From NCBI GenBank assembly GCA_030614785.1, contig JAUWTJ010000016.1, positions 1-58,345 of the forward strand: a DNA stretch of 58,345 nt, read 5' to 3'. The DNA comes from Alphaproteobacteria bacterium. GTDB taxonomy: Bacteria; Pseudomonadota; Alphaproteobacteria; M2410. Positions 8,214 to 17,968 of this stretch are shown one piece after another. A program made the translations under genes and the position numbers. The first letter of the stretch is position 1. The number at the start of each line of letters is the position of its first letter. The notes under the pieces were generated by a model, which worked only from the letters and a program-made list of their open reading frames with translations, was not told the DNA's origin and did no database searches.

Positions 8214-9173
8214 TTACCTCTGGCGATGATCGCTATCGAAATGGGCGATGGGGTCTTCTGCAGCTTTGACAAGACGATCAATGGCGGGCTTCAATGTCTC
8301 GGTACTTTCCTTGCTCGATGATGCGGTCATTCCCGTTATCGTATGCTCCAGCGATCGGATTGCGCCATAAAGCTTGTTGATGGCCTCGTGATTGAGCCCG
8401 CCGCCGCCGGAAGGAGACCCGCCGTCGGTACTGACTTGCGTGCGGGTCGATAAATATTCCTCAAGTTCGTTGTAGAACCGGTTTTGCGCCTGGCCCGCCC
8501 GCAGATCTAGGAAACCCAAAATCAGAGAACCCGACAGTCCGAAGAGAGACGATGAGAAGGCAATGGCCATGCCGCTCAGGGGCGCTTCAAGGCCGGCGAT
8601 GAGTTCTTCAAACACGGACTGTGAGGCGCCGGCAGCAGGTGTCAGGGCACGGATGGATTCAGAGACAGCGGTAATTGTCTGGAGCAAGCCCCAGAAGGTT
8701 CCCAGCAGTCCGAGGAACACAAGCAACCCGATCATATAACGTGAAATCTCGCGGCTCTCGTCAAGGCGCGATCCGATGGAATCAAGAATTGAGCCAAGGG
8801 CTGTTGCCGAAAGCGAGGTTGCTCCGCTGCGGTCGCGCAACATGGCGGCCATGGGGGCGACGAGTTCCGGCGGCGCATAATCGTGATGGCTCCCGATCCG
8901 GCCGGGTGCACCGTGGTCATCCATGCGGAAATTCTCGATCCAGTGAACCGAAGGTGTGAGGCGAAAGACCTGAGCGAATGTGTAGATGATGCCGACAACG
9001 AGGACACCCAGGATCAGGCCATTGAGAAAGACATTGGCATCAAAGGCCTGCACGATCCGGTCAAACAGGGCGGCGGCGATCAAGCTGGCGATAATGAGAA
9101 AAAGCACCATGCCTGCCGCATAACGGCTCGGTCGGGTCATCCTGAAATAGTCACTGTCATCTCTTCGGGCCAT
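8214..9173 (-). CDS. MotA/TolQ/ExbB-type proton channel family protein
   Basis: About 319 residues. Two N-terminal helices (AAGMVLFLIIASLIAAALF; LILGVLVVGIIYTFA), then a long cytoplasmic region, then the family's paired helices around MIGLLVFLGLLGTFWGLL and LSGMAIAFSSSLFGLSGSLILG. These are the MotA/ExbB signature helices forming the ion channel. The start at 9173 is chosen because GGAGGAAAG precedes it. It is the upstream partner of the OmpA/MotB-like gene, five bases apart, so the two most likely form one envelope complex that couples ion flow to peptidoglycan-linked movement. Confidence 0.83.
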   Translation of the reverse strand: MARRDDSDYFRMTRPSRYAAGMVLFLIIASLIAAALFDRIVQAFDANVFLNGLILGVLVVGIIYTFAQVFRLTPSVHWIENFRMDDHGAPGRIGSHHDYAPPELVAPMAAMLRDRSGATSLSATALGSILDSIGSRLDESREISRYMIGLLVFLGLLGTFWGLLQTITAVSESIRALTPAAGASQSVFEELIAGLEAPLSGMAIAFSSSLFGLSGSLILGFLDLRAGQAQNRFYNELEEYLSTRTQVSTDGGSPSGGGGLNHEAINKLYGAIRSLEHTITGMTASSSKESTETLKPAIDRLVKAAEDPIAHFDSDHRQR

Positions 9174-9327
9174 GAGCTTGTCTTTCCTCCATGCAAAGGC
9201 GTGCAAAGGTATGGCTTTCGTGCACAACAATAGCGGCGAAACGCCCCGATTTGGCACCCAAAGGGCGCCTGGCGTGTCGCATAACCATCATGCTGCAAGA
9301 CTGTGGCCACATCCAGGCTGTACCACT

Positions 9328-9396
9328 AAATGGGGTCAGGCACTAACTGCATTCAACATGGTACCATGATTTGCCAAATGGTGTCTGACCCCATTT
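9328..9396. repeat. REP/REPIN-like inverted repeat with nested palindrome
   Basis: Arms 9328-9345 and 9379-9396 are inverted copies matching at 16 of 18 positions and carry the GGGGTCAG/CTGACCCC core. The centre holds a perfect 12-bp palindrome, CATGGTACCATG, at 9357-9368. This layout resembles repeats mobilised by REP-associated tyrosine transposases, although no transposase is in the window. It lies between the MotA-like and suhB genes. Confidence 0.6.
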
Positions 9397-9411
9397 TGGA
9401 AATACATGGTA

Positions 9412-10212
9412 TCAGGCTTTGGCGGCGGCCATGATGAGATCGGTGAGCGGTTTTTGCAAGGTCCCGTTGGTCGCTATGACGTTACCCGTCTCCAGCGTTC
9501 TGGGCTGACCTTCGGTGTCGAGGACGGTGCCGCCGGCCTCACGGACCAATAGAATGCCTGCCGCAATATCCCAGCGGTTGAGACCACGTTCCCAGAAGCC
9601 GTCGTAACGTCCGGCGGCCACGTAAGCAAGGTCAAGTGCTGCGGAGCCAAACCTGCGGATACCTGCCACGGCGGGCATGATGGTTTTCAGTTCATTTTGA
9701 AACGCAGCGTGTCCCGGTCTGCCGGAGAACGGAATGCCGGTGGCGATGAGGCAGTCGGCAAGATTGTTTCTTGACGAGACCCGCAAGCGGCGGTCGTTCA
9801 GAAAGGCGCCCTTGCCGCGTTCGGCCCAGTAGAGTTCTTCCGTAATCGGATTATAGATCACACCGGCAACAAGCAGATCCTCGCGCTCGAGTGCGATGGA
9901 AATGGCAAAGTGGGGTATGCCATGCAGAAAGTTTGTTGTGCCGTCGAGCGGATCGACGATCCAGCGATGGGTCTTGTCAGGCCCTTCGGTCTCGCCGGAT
10001 TCTTCCATGATAAAACAATAACCGGGGCGGGCGCGTTCCAGTTCCTCGCGCAGGATCTCTTCGGCCTTAATGTCGGCAGCAGAAACGAAATCTGCCGGTC
10101 CCTTGCGTGAAACCTGAAGGTTTTCGACCTCGTTAAAGTCCCGGGTCAAGCGGCGCCCGGCCTTGCGGGCCGCGTTGACCATGACTTGAAGGGTCGCAGA
10201 ATGTAGCGCCAT
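9412..10212 (-). CDS. suhB: Inositol monophosphatase family protein SuhB
   Basis: 266 residues with the metal-binding motif A DPLDGTTNFLHG and motif B WDIAAGILLVREAGG, plus the upstream EESGE glutamate. Family members dephosphorylate inositol-1-phosphate; in Enterobacteria SuhB also works in ribosomal RNA antitermination. It is the last gene of the minus-strand run tkt-gap-pgk-thiE-efp-suhB, 49 bases after efp. A separate CysQ-type member of the same fold is at 43514-44302. Confidence 0.92.
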   Translation of the reverse strand: MALHSATLQVMVNAARKAGRRLTRDFNEVENLQVSRKGPADFVSAADIKAEEILREELERARPGYCFIMEESGETEGPDKTHRWIVDPLDGTTNFLHGIPHFAISIALEREDLLVAGVIYNPITEELYWAERGKGAFLNDRRLRVSSRNNLADCLIATGIPFSGRPGHAAFQNELKTIMPAVAGIRRFGSAALDLAYVAAGRYDGFWERGLNRWDIAAGILLVREAGGTVLDTEGQPRTLETGNVIATNGTLQKPLTDLIMAAAKA

Positions 10213-10242
10213 TTTTTGGATCCGATTTCAGTTGCTGGAGGA

Positions 10243-10272
10243 TATCCAGAGCTATCCAGAGCTATTCAGAGC
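10243..10272. repeat. Three tandem copies of a 10-bp unit at the efp 3' end
   Basis: TATCCAGAGC at 10243-10252 and 10253-10262, and TATTCAGAGC at 10263-10272. The third unit overlaps the efp stop codon. Probably replication slippage; no function implied. Confidence 0.7.
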
Positions 10273-10825
10273 GTTTCAGGTATTTTGAGTCAGCGGTCTG
10301 GACAACGATCCTCTCGCCAACGCCAATAAACGGCGGGACCATGACACGGACACCATTTTCGAGCACTGCGGGTTTGAAGGAGGAGGTTGCCGTCTGCCCC
10401 TTGACCGAGGGTTCCGTCTCGGTGATTTCAAGGATCACCTGTTCGGGCAGTTCGATACCCAGCGCCCGGCCCTCGTGCATGTTGAGGCGAACGGTCATGC
10501 CATCCTGCAGATAGGCGGATTGTTCACCGACAAATTCCTGTTGAAGTTCGATCTGCTCATAATTTTCGTTGTCCATGAAAACCAGCATGTCACCTTCGGC
10601 ATAAAGGAACTGATGATCCTTTTGTTCAAGCCGGACGCGCTCGACGGTTTCGCTGGACCGAAACCGCTCATTAAGCTTGGTGCCTGACTCGAGGTTTTTA
10701 AGCTCAACCTGTGCGAAGGCCCCGCCTTTGCCAGGCTTGACTGCATTAATTTTAACCGCGATCCAGAGGCTGTCCTGATGCTGGATAATATTGCCCTGGC
10801 GAATTTCGTTACCATTGACCTTCAT
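10262..10825 (-). CDS. efp: Translation elongation factor P
   Basis: 187 residues with the three EF-P beta-barrel domains. EF-P binds stalled ribosomes between the P and E sites and promotes peptide bond formation at polyproline stretches. The tip lysine lies in KPGKGGAF, the site that receives beta-lysine in organisms with EpmA/EpmB, so a modification system is likely elsewhere. The C-terminal signature [16 protein letters not shown] is intact. It lies about 100 bases after thiE. Confidence 0.96.
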   Translation of the reverse strand: MKVNGNEIRQGNIIQHQDSLWIAVKINAVKPGKGGAFAQVELKNLESGTKLNERFRSSETVERVRLEQKDHQFLYAEGDMLVFMDNENYEQIELQQEFVGEQSAYLQDGMTVRLNMHEGRALGIELPEQVILEITETEPSVKGQTATSSFKPAVLENGVRVMVPPFIGVGERIVVQTADSKYLKRSE

Positions 10826-10927
10826 GAACGTTCACTTTGATAGATTGTTGTGAGGGTTTCGGGGTCTTCCCGGATTTTGCGGGACCCTATCAACAAGGGT
10901 CAACGGATTCAATTGAAAGGAGCCGTT

Positions 10928-11614
10928 CTAGCTCGCAAATATCTCGTTAAAAGCCTTAACGGCTGCGGCGGGTCCGTCTTTGTGGGACCAGACCCCGCCC
11001 GAGACGGCCACGAAATCGGCTCCGGCCTCGATCAGGGGCTGCGCGTTATCTGGCATAATGCCGCCGATGGCTACGCAGGGGATCTCGAAAATCTGGCTCC
11101 ACCAGGTCAGGATTTCCGGCTCGGCGCCGCCTTTGGCCTGTTTTGTCTGTGTCGGGTAAAAGGCGCCGAAGGCGACATAGTCTGCGCCTTGCTCGCCGGC
11201 GTCCATGGCCAAATGCTTCGATGCGTGGCATGTCACACCGATAATGGCGTCATCGCCCAGCATCTTGCGAGCATCGTGATAGCCCATATCGCTTTGCCCG
11301 ATGTGGACCCCATCGCAGCCCATTTCGCGGACCAGGTCCGGTCGGTCATTCAGAAGGAAGGCGATATCAGCATCCATGGCCACGGGCATAAGGGCCTCGA
11401 TGGCACGGCGGACGTCGTCATCGGAGGCTGAGGTCTCGCCAGTTTTCAGGCGCAGCTGGAAGCAGGCGATGTCACCGCCATCCGCGGCGCGCTTGAAGTC
11501 TTCCGTGAACGCTGCAAGCTGGATGGACGGCGGCGTAATGAGATAGAGACGGCACGGTTCGACCTTGATGGGCTCTGGTGGCACGGGGCCGGTTGTCTTG
11601 CGCTTCCTGGTCAT
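10928..11614 (-). CDS. thiE: Thiamine phosphate synthase
   Basis: 228 residues, a TIM-barrel enzyme that joins the thiazole and pyrimidine moieties to make thiamine phosphate. Motifs are RLYLITPP near the start, [18 protein letters not shown], the phosphate-binding [10 protein letters not shown] and [13 protein letters not shown], and AVSGGVW. The first 20 residues are a basic extension not usual in the family. It starts three bases after the pgk stop, so it is cotranscribed with the glycolytic genes, an arrangement that may link thiamine diphosphate supply to transketolase upstream; that link is inference. Confidence 0.92.
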   Translation of the reverse strand: MTRKRKTTGPVPPEPIKVEPCRLYLITPPSIQLAAFTEDFKRAADGGDIACFQLRLKTGETSASDDDVRRAIEALMPVAMDADIAFLLNDRPDLVREMGCDGVHIGQSDMGYHDARKMLGDDAIIGVTCHASKHLAMDAGEQGADYVAFGAFYPTQTKQAKGGAEPEILTWWSQIFEIPCVAIGGIMPDNAQPLIEAGADFVAVSGGVWSHKDGPAAAVKAFNEIFAS

Positions 11615-11617
11615 TGC

Positions 11618-12811
11618 TCAGCTTTCAAGTGCCTTGACGCCTGGCAGGTCCTTGCCCTCAAGCCATTCAAGGAAGGCGCCGCCTGCGGCCGAGATATAGG
11701 TGAAGTCTTTTTCAACACCGGCAGCGATCAGGGCTGCCATGGTGTCACCGCCGCCGGCAACGGAAATAACCCGGTCTGCCTTTGTCAGCAAGGCGACATG
11801 GCGGGCCGCAACATTGGTGCCGTTGTTAAAGGGTGGAATTTCAAAAGCGCCAAGGGGACCGTTCCAGACAACCGTGCTGGCGGTTTCAAGCCGCTGCGCG
11901 ATGTCGCCCAGGGTTGCGGTGCCCACGTCGAGGATCATGTCATCGTCCGACACCTCGCTGGCGGAGATGGTTCGGGCCGCTGCGCCTGCCTTGAATTCAG
12001 AAGCGACTACTACGTCGGTCGGCAGCAGAATTTCACATCCTGCTTCACTGGCGCGGGCCAGAATATCGCGTGCTGTGTCAGCCAGATTGTGTTCGCACAG
12101 TGATTTGCCGACGGGTTTGCCCAGTGCTGCGAGGAAAGTATTGGCCATGCCGCCGCCGATCACAAGCACATCAACTTTGGTAACGAGGTTGCCGAGCAGC
12201 TCCAGCTTGGTTGAAACTTTCGCACCGCCGACAAAGGCAACAACCGGGCGCTTCGGTTCGGTTAGAGCAGCGGCGAGGGCCTTGAGTTCGGCCTCCATGG
12301 CACGGCCTGCTGCGGTCGGCAGAATATGGGCGAGGCCTTCAGACGAGGCGTGAGCCCGGTGGGCGGCGGAGAAGGCATCGTTGACGTAGATGTCGCCATT
12401 GGCGGCGAGCTCCTTGGCAAACTCTGGATCATTCTTTTCTTCGCCCACATGATAGCGGGTGTTTTCAAGGACAAGAATGTCACCGTCCATCATCGCGTCC
12501 ACGGCGATTTTGGCCGGAGCGCCAATGCAGTCCGAGGCAAAACGCACGCGCCGGTCCAGAATGTCAGAACAAGCCGAGGCGATAGGCTCAAGGCTAAACT
12601 CGGGAATCCAGTTGCCCCTGGGGCGACCAAAATGGGCGAGGAGGATGACCTTCGCGCCCTTTTTTGACAGCTCGTGGATTGTCGGGGCGACCCGCTCAAT
12701 GCGTGTGGCATCAGTAATTTTTCCCTCAGACATCGGAACATTGAGGTCGACCCGAACGAGAACGCGCTTTCCGGTAACATCGAAGTCGTCGAGAGTTTTG
12801 AAGTTGGACAT
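11618..12811 (-). CDS. pgk: Phosphoglycerate kinase
   Basis: 397 residues, full family length. Catalyses 1,3-bisphosphoglycerate + ADP to 3-phosphoglycerate + ATP. Motifs are [46 protein letters not shown] and the nucleotide-site [11 protein letters not shown]. It follows gap, with the 119-base folded element at 12832-12950 lying in the spacer, and overlaps the tkt-gap-pgk Calvin/glycolysis grouping common in alphaproteobacteria. Confidence 0.97.
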   Translation of the reverse strand: MSNFKTLDDFDVTGKRVLVRVDLNVPMSEGKITDATRIERVAPTIHELSKKGAKVILLAHFGRPRGNWIPEFSLEPIASACSDILDRRVRFASDCIGAPAKIAVDAMMDGDILVLENTRYHVGEEKNDPEFAKELAANGDIYVNDAFSAAHRAHASSEGLAHILPTAAGRAMEAELKALAAALTEPKRPVVAFVGGAKVSTKLELLGNLVTKVDVLVIGGGMANTFLAALGKPVGKSLCEHNLADTARDILARASEAGCEILLPTDVVVASEFKAGAAARTISASEVSDDDMILDVGTATLGDIAQRLETASTVVWNGPLGAFEIPPFNNGTNVAARHVALLTKADRVISVAGGGDTMAALIAAGVEKDFTYISAAGGAFLEWLEGKDLPGVKALES

Positions 12812-12831
12812 TTAAGTGACCTGCTCTAAAT

Positions 12832-12950
12832 CGTCACCCCGAATGCATTGCAGCACGAAGTGATGCAATGCTGGTCCGGGGCCTGTATCTTCCAATTGGG
12901 TCCCGGACCAGCGGAGCAACATTACATGTTGCGCCGCATCCGGGATGACA
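12832..12950 (-). repeat. 119-base cloverleaf-like palindromic element, copy A (between gap and pgk)
   Basis: Read on the transcribed strand it has an outer 15-bp stem (three G-T wobbles) that encloses three hairpins: GCAACAT/ATGTTGC, the 11-bp GCTGGTCCGGG/CCCGGACCAGC, and a CATTGCA-containing arm with a TTC loop. It begins nine bases after the gap stop and ends twenty bases before the pgk start. Copy B at 34596-34714 is also 119 bases, lies in the same orientation relative to its operon, and differs by paired changes in the stems and by indels only in loops. Confidence 0.85.
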
Positions 12951-12959
12951 CTGAATTAC

Positions 12960-13967
<1,008 letters not shown>

Positions 13968-13986
13968 GATGTTCTCCTTGAGAGAT

Positions 13987-15957
13987 TTAAAGCTGCGATT
14001 TGGCCGCCGCGACGACGGCCTCGGCTGTTATTCCAAAATGAGCGTAGAGATCCTTGATCGGGGCGCTGGCACCGAAACCGGTCATGCCGACAAAGCGGCC
14101 TGACTCGCCGATGAAGCTTGTCCAGCCCAGAGAGACGGCAGCTTCGACGGCGACACGGGCCGGGGCGTTGCCAATCACCTCGCGCTGATACTCTTCTTCC
14201 TGTTCAAAAAAGAGCTCAAAGGATGGCACCGACACGACGCGCGCCGGGGTCCCTTCGCCTTCGAGAATTTCCCTGGCAGCAAGGGCGATTTCAACTTCCG
14301 ATCCCGTCGCGAACAGCGTGACTTTGGCCTCGCCTGAAGCGGCTTTGAGTTCATAGGCCCCGTGAGCCGAGAGGTTTTCGCTGGTGTGCTCGGTGCGAAC
14401 TGTGGGCAAGCCCTGGCGCGTGAGAGCCATGACGCTCGGGCGATGCTCAGATTCGAGCGCAGCCTGCCAGCATTCAGCTGTTTCAACAGCATCAGCGGGG
14501 CGGAAGACCAGCAGGCCCGGCATGGCGCGCAGGCTGGCCAGGTGTTCGACTGGCTGGTGGGTCGGCCCATCTTCGCCAAGGCCGATGGAGTCATGGGTCA
14601 TGACGTGGATGACCCGCTGATGCATCAGCGCCCCGAGGCGTATGGCGCCGCGCGCGTAGTCGGAGAAGACCAGGAAGGTGCCGCTGTAAGGGATGAAGCC
14701 GCCGTGCAGGGCGAGGCCGTTCATGGCGGCGGCCATGCCGAATTCGCGAATGCCGTAGTAGATGTAGCGGCCTTTCAGATTGCCGCGGCCGACAACCTCA
14801 AGATTTTTGGTTTTGGTGTTGTTGGATCCGGTGAGATCGGCGGATCCGCCAATGGTCTCCGTGAGGGCCGCGTTGATCACTTCAAGCGCCATTTCCGAGG
14901 AAGAACGTGTTGCGGTCTTCGGCTGATCGGCAACGAGCTGTTTTTTGTAGGCGTCGATTGCTGCATCAAGACCTTGAGGCAGCTGGCCTTGCTGGCGACG
15001 GGTGAATTCAGCTTTTGCATCCGAGGCGTCAAGCCTTGCTTCCCACTCGGTGCGTGCGCCTTCGGATCGTTTGCCTGCGCCGCGCCACGCGCCAAGAATA
15101 TCCTGCGGAATGTCGAAGGCTTCATGGGACCAGCCAAGTGCCTTGCGGGTGGCGGCAACTTCATCGGCGCCCAGTGCGGCGCCGTGGGTTGCGGATGTCC
15201 CCTGCTTGTTGGGGCTGCCGAAACCGATGGTGGTTTTGCAGGCAATGAGCGATGGCTTGTCGGTCTTTTGGGCCGCGAGAATGGCGGCTTCGACCGCGTC
15301 AGGATCGTGGCCGTCGACAGAGGCGACATCCCAGCCGGATGCTTTAAAGCGGCAGATCTGGTCGGTTGAATCTGACAGTGACAGTGGCCCATCGATGGTG
15401 ATGTCATTATCATCGAAGAGAACGATGAGTTTTGACAGCTGCAGGTGACCGGCGAGGGCAATGGCCTCGTGGCTGACCCCTTCCATGAGGCAGCCATCGC
15501 CCGCAGCGACATAAGTGAAGTGATCGACAAGTTCATCGCCGAAGTCGGCATTGAGCAGGCGTTCGCCGAGCGCAAAGCCGACGGACGTTGCCAGGCCCTG
15601 GCCGAGCGGGCCGGTGGTCATCTCGACGCCCTTGGCAAACCCGTACTCCGGGTGGCCGGCGGTTGCGGAGCCCAACTGGCGGAAATCCTTGATCTCCTGC
15701 ATGGTCATGTCCTCGTAGCCCAGCAGATGGAGCAGCGAGTACATCAACATCGAACCGTGGCCGGCGGACAGAATGAAACGGTCCCGGTCGGCCCAGTCGG
15801 GCTCAGACGGGTCAAACTTCATGATCCTGGTGAAAAGTACGGTTGCAACATCGGCGAAGCCCATCGGCATGCCGGGATGTCCGGAATTGGCGCGTTGTAC
15901 GGCGTCCATTGCGAGGGCGCGGATGGCATTCGCCATATCCTTGTGTGGTACTGTCAT
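13987..15957 (-). CDS. tkt: Transketolase
   Basis: 656 residues with the N-terminal thiamine-diphosphate domain ([28 protein letters not shown]), the middle pyrimidine-binding domain ([20 protein letters not shown]) and the C-terminal domain. Transfers two-carbon units in the pentose phosphate pathway. It is the first gene of the minus-strand run through suhB, so the operon's promoter should lie in 15958-16290, where I could not pick out a convincing -35/-10 pair on the minus strand. Confidence 0.96.
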   Translation of the reverse strand: MTVPHKDMANAIRALAMDAVQRANSGHPGMPMGFADVATVLFTRIMKFDPSEPDWADRDRFILSAGHGSMLMYSLLHLLGYEDMTMQEIKDFRQLGSATAGHPEYGFAKGVEMTTGPLGQGLATSVGFALGERLLNADFGDELVDHFTYVAAGDGCLMEGVSHEAIALAGHLQLSKLIVLFDDNDITIDGPLSLSDSTDQICRFKASGWDVASVDGHDPDAVEAAILAAQKTDKPSLIACKTTIGFGSPNKQGTSATHGAALGADEVAATRKALGWSHEAFDIPQDILGAWRGAGKRSEGARTEWEARLDASDAKAEFTRRQQGQLPQGLDAAIDAYKKQLVADQPKTATRSSSEMALEVINAALTETIGGSADLTGSNNTKTKNLEVVGRGNLKGRYIYYGIREFGMAAAMNGLALHGGFIPYSGTFLVFSDYARGAIRLGALMHQRVIHVMTHDSIGLGEDGPTHQPVEHLASLRAMPGLLVFRPADAVETAECWQAALESEHRPSVMALTRQGLPTVRTEHTSENLSAHGAYELKAASGEAKVTLFATGSEVEIALAAREILEGEGTPARVVSVPSFELFFEQEEEYQREVIGNAPARVAVEAAVSLGWTSFIGESGRFVGMTGFGASAPIKDLYAHFGITAEAVVAAAKSQL

Positions 15958-16293
15958 CGGATTTGCTGTTCTTCCTGGATTTGCCGCTTGCCCGGCGCTC
16001 GAATTGGCTCGTGGAAACCTCTATCGTGATTCCCCGTTTTCGGGTTTCTGCTGTATAGTGCTTCACGGGGTCGCAGTATGACGGGCTGCTTGCACCGATT
16101 GTTCAGGCAAGTCGCCCAAAGACTGCTGCCGAGAAGTTCTGCGTCCTGAATTCGGCGCATTAATGCCGCTCTGAAGAGGCTCCGTCAAGGATCTTTCATG
16201 GCTCTCGGAGGAGTTCCCGCCGAATTGCTGACCGACAAATACCTGAGTCGGGCACTGGGAAATCGGTTGATGGCGTTACAGCGGTGAGAAAGG

Positions 16294-16322
16294 TTGACGG
16301 CAGAATGGCTTGCAGCCTATTT
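16294..16322 (+). promoter_or_regulatory. Candidate sigma-70 promoter for the DUF4164-zapA transcript
   Basis: TTGACG at 16294-16299, a 17-base spacer, and CTATTT at 16317-16322. It lies in the 448-base divergent gap between tkt and the DUF4164 gene; I see no further gene in that gap. Confidence 0.45.
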
Positions 16323-16405
16323 TTGAAGTCAGGACTCGTGAGTCTTCGCCTTTCGGGATGGAGATGTGGTAGAGAACGAGCTGGATAACAGGATTGGTGC
16401 AGGCA

Positions 16406-16675
16406 ATGAGCAGCCTCGAAGTTTCACTGGAAAAATTTCTCGATGCCCTGGGCACGCTGGAGCGGGCTGTGGATCGCCGGTTTGCGGCTGAAGCCGATGG
16501 GCCCGATAGCAGTGCTTTGGTCGAGGAACTGGATGGACTTCGTGCAGACAAGGCCTCTCTGGCCAGTGAACTGGAACGCGTCAGAACACAAAACCGGACT
16601 TTGGAAGCGCTGACCGATGACGTTAATTTGCGTCTGGATGGTGCAATTGGCGAAATTCGCGGTGCGCTCAAATAG
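16406..16675 (+). CDS. DUF4164-like short coiled-coil protein
   Basis: About 89 residues, nearly all heptad-rich coiled coil (LEKFLDALGTLERAVDRR; DKASLASELERVRTQNRTLE). The position directly before zapA and the composition fit the alphaproteobacterial DUF4164 family, often found there, with no proven function. A link to Z-ring assembly is plausible from context only. I start at the ATG 16406; upstream in-frame codons are TTG/GTG only. Confidence 0.7.
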   Translation: MSSLEVSLEKFLDALGTLERAVDRRFAAEADGPDSSALVEELDGLRADKASLASELERVRTQNRTLEALTDDVNLRLDGAIGEIRGALK

Positions 16676-16733
16676 AGCGCGGGCAATGCCACAGAGCGGC
16701 AAGCGCCAGCAATAGAACAGGACAGGAAAACCA

Positions 16734-17126
16734 ATGGGTCAGCTCAACCTCCAGATTAACGGACGCAGCTACGAAGTTGCCTGTGATGACGGTCAGGAAG
16801 AACATCTCACAGAGCTTGCCGAATATGTGGCGAAACAGGCGGAAGGTCTGGCCGGGTCTCTGGGTCAAATTGCCGATTCCCGTTTGCTTTTGATGACCTC
16901 GCTGGTGATCGCCGACGAGCTTGGTGAAGGCCTTGCCCGGATCGACGCGCTTGAAGAGGAGCTCGAAATGCTTCGCTCGGCCAAGCGGCCGTTAATGAGT
17001 GGTCAACCAACAGGAGCTTCGGAAACCGGGGCCTCGGCCAGTGAAGATAGTGCCCGGCTGGCGGAAATCCTTGATCGGGCAACCACCCGCGTCCAGGACA
17101 TTGCGGTTCGCGTCGCAAACGCCTAG
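16734..17126 (+). CDS. zapA: Cell division protein ZapA
   Basis: 130 residues. The N-terminal ZapA fold is visible in LQINGRSYEVACDDGQEEHL and the central helix MTSLVIADELGEGLARI; ZapA crosslinks FtsZ protofilaments. The Ser/Ala/Gly-rich linker (MSGQPTGASETGASASE) and extra C-terminal helix are longer than in E. coli. It precedes the 6S RNA gene and the cyclo-ligase gene, the conserved zapA-ssrS-ygfA order. Confidence 0.9.
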   Translation: MGQLNLQINGRSYEVACDDGQEEHLTELAEYVAKQAEGLAGSLGQIADSRLLLMTSLVIADELGEGLARIDALEEELEMLRSAKRPLMSGQPTGASETGASASEDSARLAEILDRATTRVQDIAVRVANA

Positions 17127-17130
17127 TATA

Positions 17131-17306
17131 GGCAGTGGCGGGCTCTGCCCTGTTTGTCAGGAAGCCCTTTCCCTGAGGCCTTAATCTTCTTCTCGGGAGC
17201 TGTACCTTGTTTGGACCGTGGTCCTTACGACACGGCGCCCACCTGCTGAGTGCAGGCCCACGAGGAACTCTCGCTTCCAACGGTTACGGTGGACCCGCCA
17301 CTCCTC
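17131..17306 (+). ncRNA. ssrS: 6S RNA
   Basis: A gene-free stretch between zapA and the cyclo-ligase gene, the classic 6S RNA locus. The ends pair perfectly (AGTGGCGGG at 17134-17142 with CCCGCCACT at 17294-17302), giving a rod of roughly 170 bases. Inside are CCCTGAGGCC and a late GGTTACGGTGG segment that resemble conserved 6S parts. TAGTAT at 17123-17128 could be its -10. 6S RNA mimics an open promoter and sequesters sigma-70 RNA polymerase. Exact ends are estimates. Confidence 0.75.
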
Positions 17307-17338
17307 TCCATACCGCAGGCTCAAACGACGGGAAATTA

Positions 17339-17911
17339 ATGGCTGGTCCGGATCTTCTGAAAGATGAATCAAGACGGGCTCTGCGAGAAGCGCGAGCCCT
17401 TCTGTCAGATGAAGATCACAAACGGATGTCAGACCTGGCGATCCGGCGGTTTCTTGCCAGTATTCCTTATAAAGATTACCAGCGGATTGCCCTTTATTGG
17501 CCTATCGGGGCCGAGCTCAATCCGCTTGGACTTGCCCGGAGCCCTGAGCTGGCGGATCATACTTTTGCACTTCCCATCATTGAGGCAGAGGAGAGCCCGC
17601 TGGGGTTTCGGCGTTGGGCTGTCGGCGATGAGGTTGTCGCGGCTGACTTCGGCGGTTCGGTCCCGCGCTCTACGGAGGCCCTCGTCCCGGACCTCGTTGT
17701 CGTGCCCCTTGTCGGATTTGACCGGCAGGGACACCGGCTCGGCCAGGGCGGCGGCTTTTATGACCGAACTCTGGCGGAATTGCGCGCCAATAGCAAAATT
17801 CTCGCTGTGGGGCTGGCCTTTTGCGTCCAGGAATGCTTGAACATCCCGCACGAAGATCACGATGAGCTGCTTGACCAGGTTGTTACCGAGCAAGAGGCCA
17901 TCGAGTTTTGA
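17339..17911 (+). CDS. 5-formyltetrahydrofolate cyclo-ligase
   Basis: 190 residues of the 5-FTHF cyclo-ligase (YgfA/MTHFS) family, which converts 5-formyl-THF to 5,10-methenyl-THF with ATP. Motifs are the N-terminal ALREARALLSDED, ALYWPIGAELNP, and the glycine-rich phosphate site RLGQGGGFYDRTL followed by AVGLAFCVQE. The ATG at 17339 lies directly after the 6S RNA. A terminator follows the stop. Confidence 0.92.
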   Translation: MAGPDLLKDESRRALREARALLSDEDHKRMSDLAIRRFLASIPYKDYQRIALYWPIGAELNPLGLARSPELADHTFALPIIEAEESPLGFRRWAVGDEVVAADFGGSVPRSTEALVPDLVVVPLVGFDRQGHRLGQGGGFYDRTLAELRANSKILAVGLAFCVQECLNIPHEDHDELLDQVVTEQEAIEF

Positions 17912-17916
17912 GGCTG

Positions 17917-17942
17917 CGCGGCGCATCGGGTGCCGCGTTTTT
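17917..17942 (+). terminator. Rho-independent terminator after the cyclo-ligase gene
   Basis: Eight-bp stem CGCGGCGC/GTGCCGCG (one G-T pair), five-base loop, then five T's; starts six bases after the stop codon and precedes ymdB. Confidence 0.75.
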
Positions 17943-17968
17943 GATAAAATGTCAGGGCTATTGATTAA

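Noticed and set aside
14362-15369. Long open frame on the plus strand opposite tkt
   Set aside because: It mirrors the codon structure of a clearly recognised transketolase on the minus strand and shows no family motif.
15958-16293. A small gene or RNA in the tkt-DUF4164 gap
   Set aside because: Only short frames without motif or good start were seen; no clear fold beyond weak hairpins.
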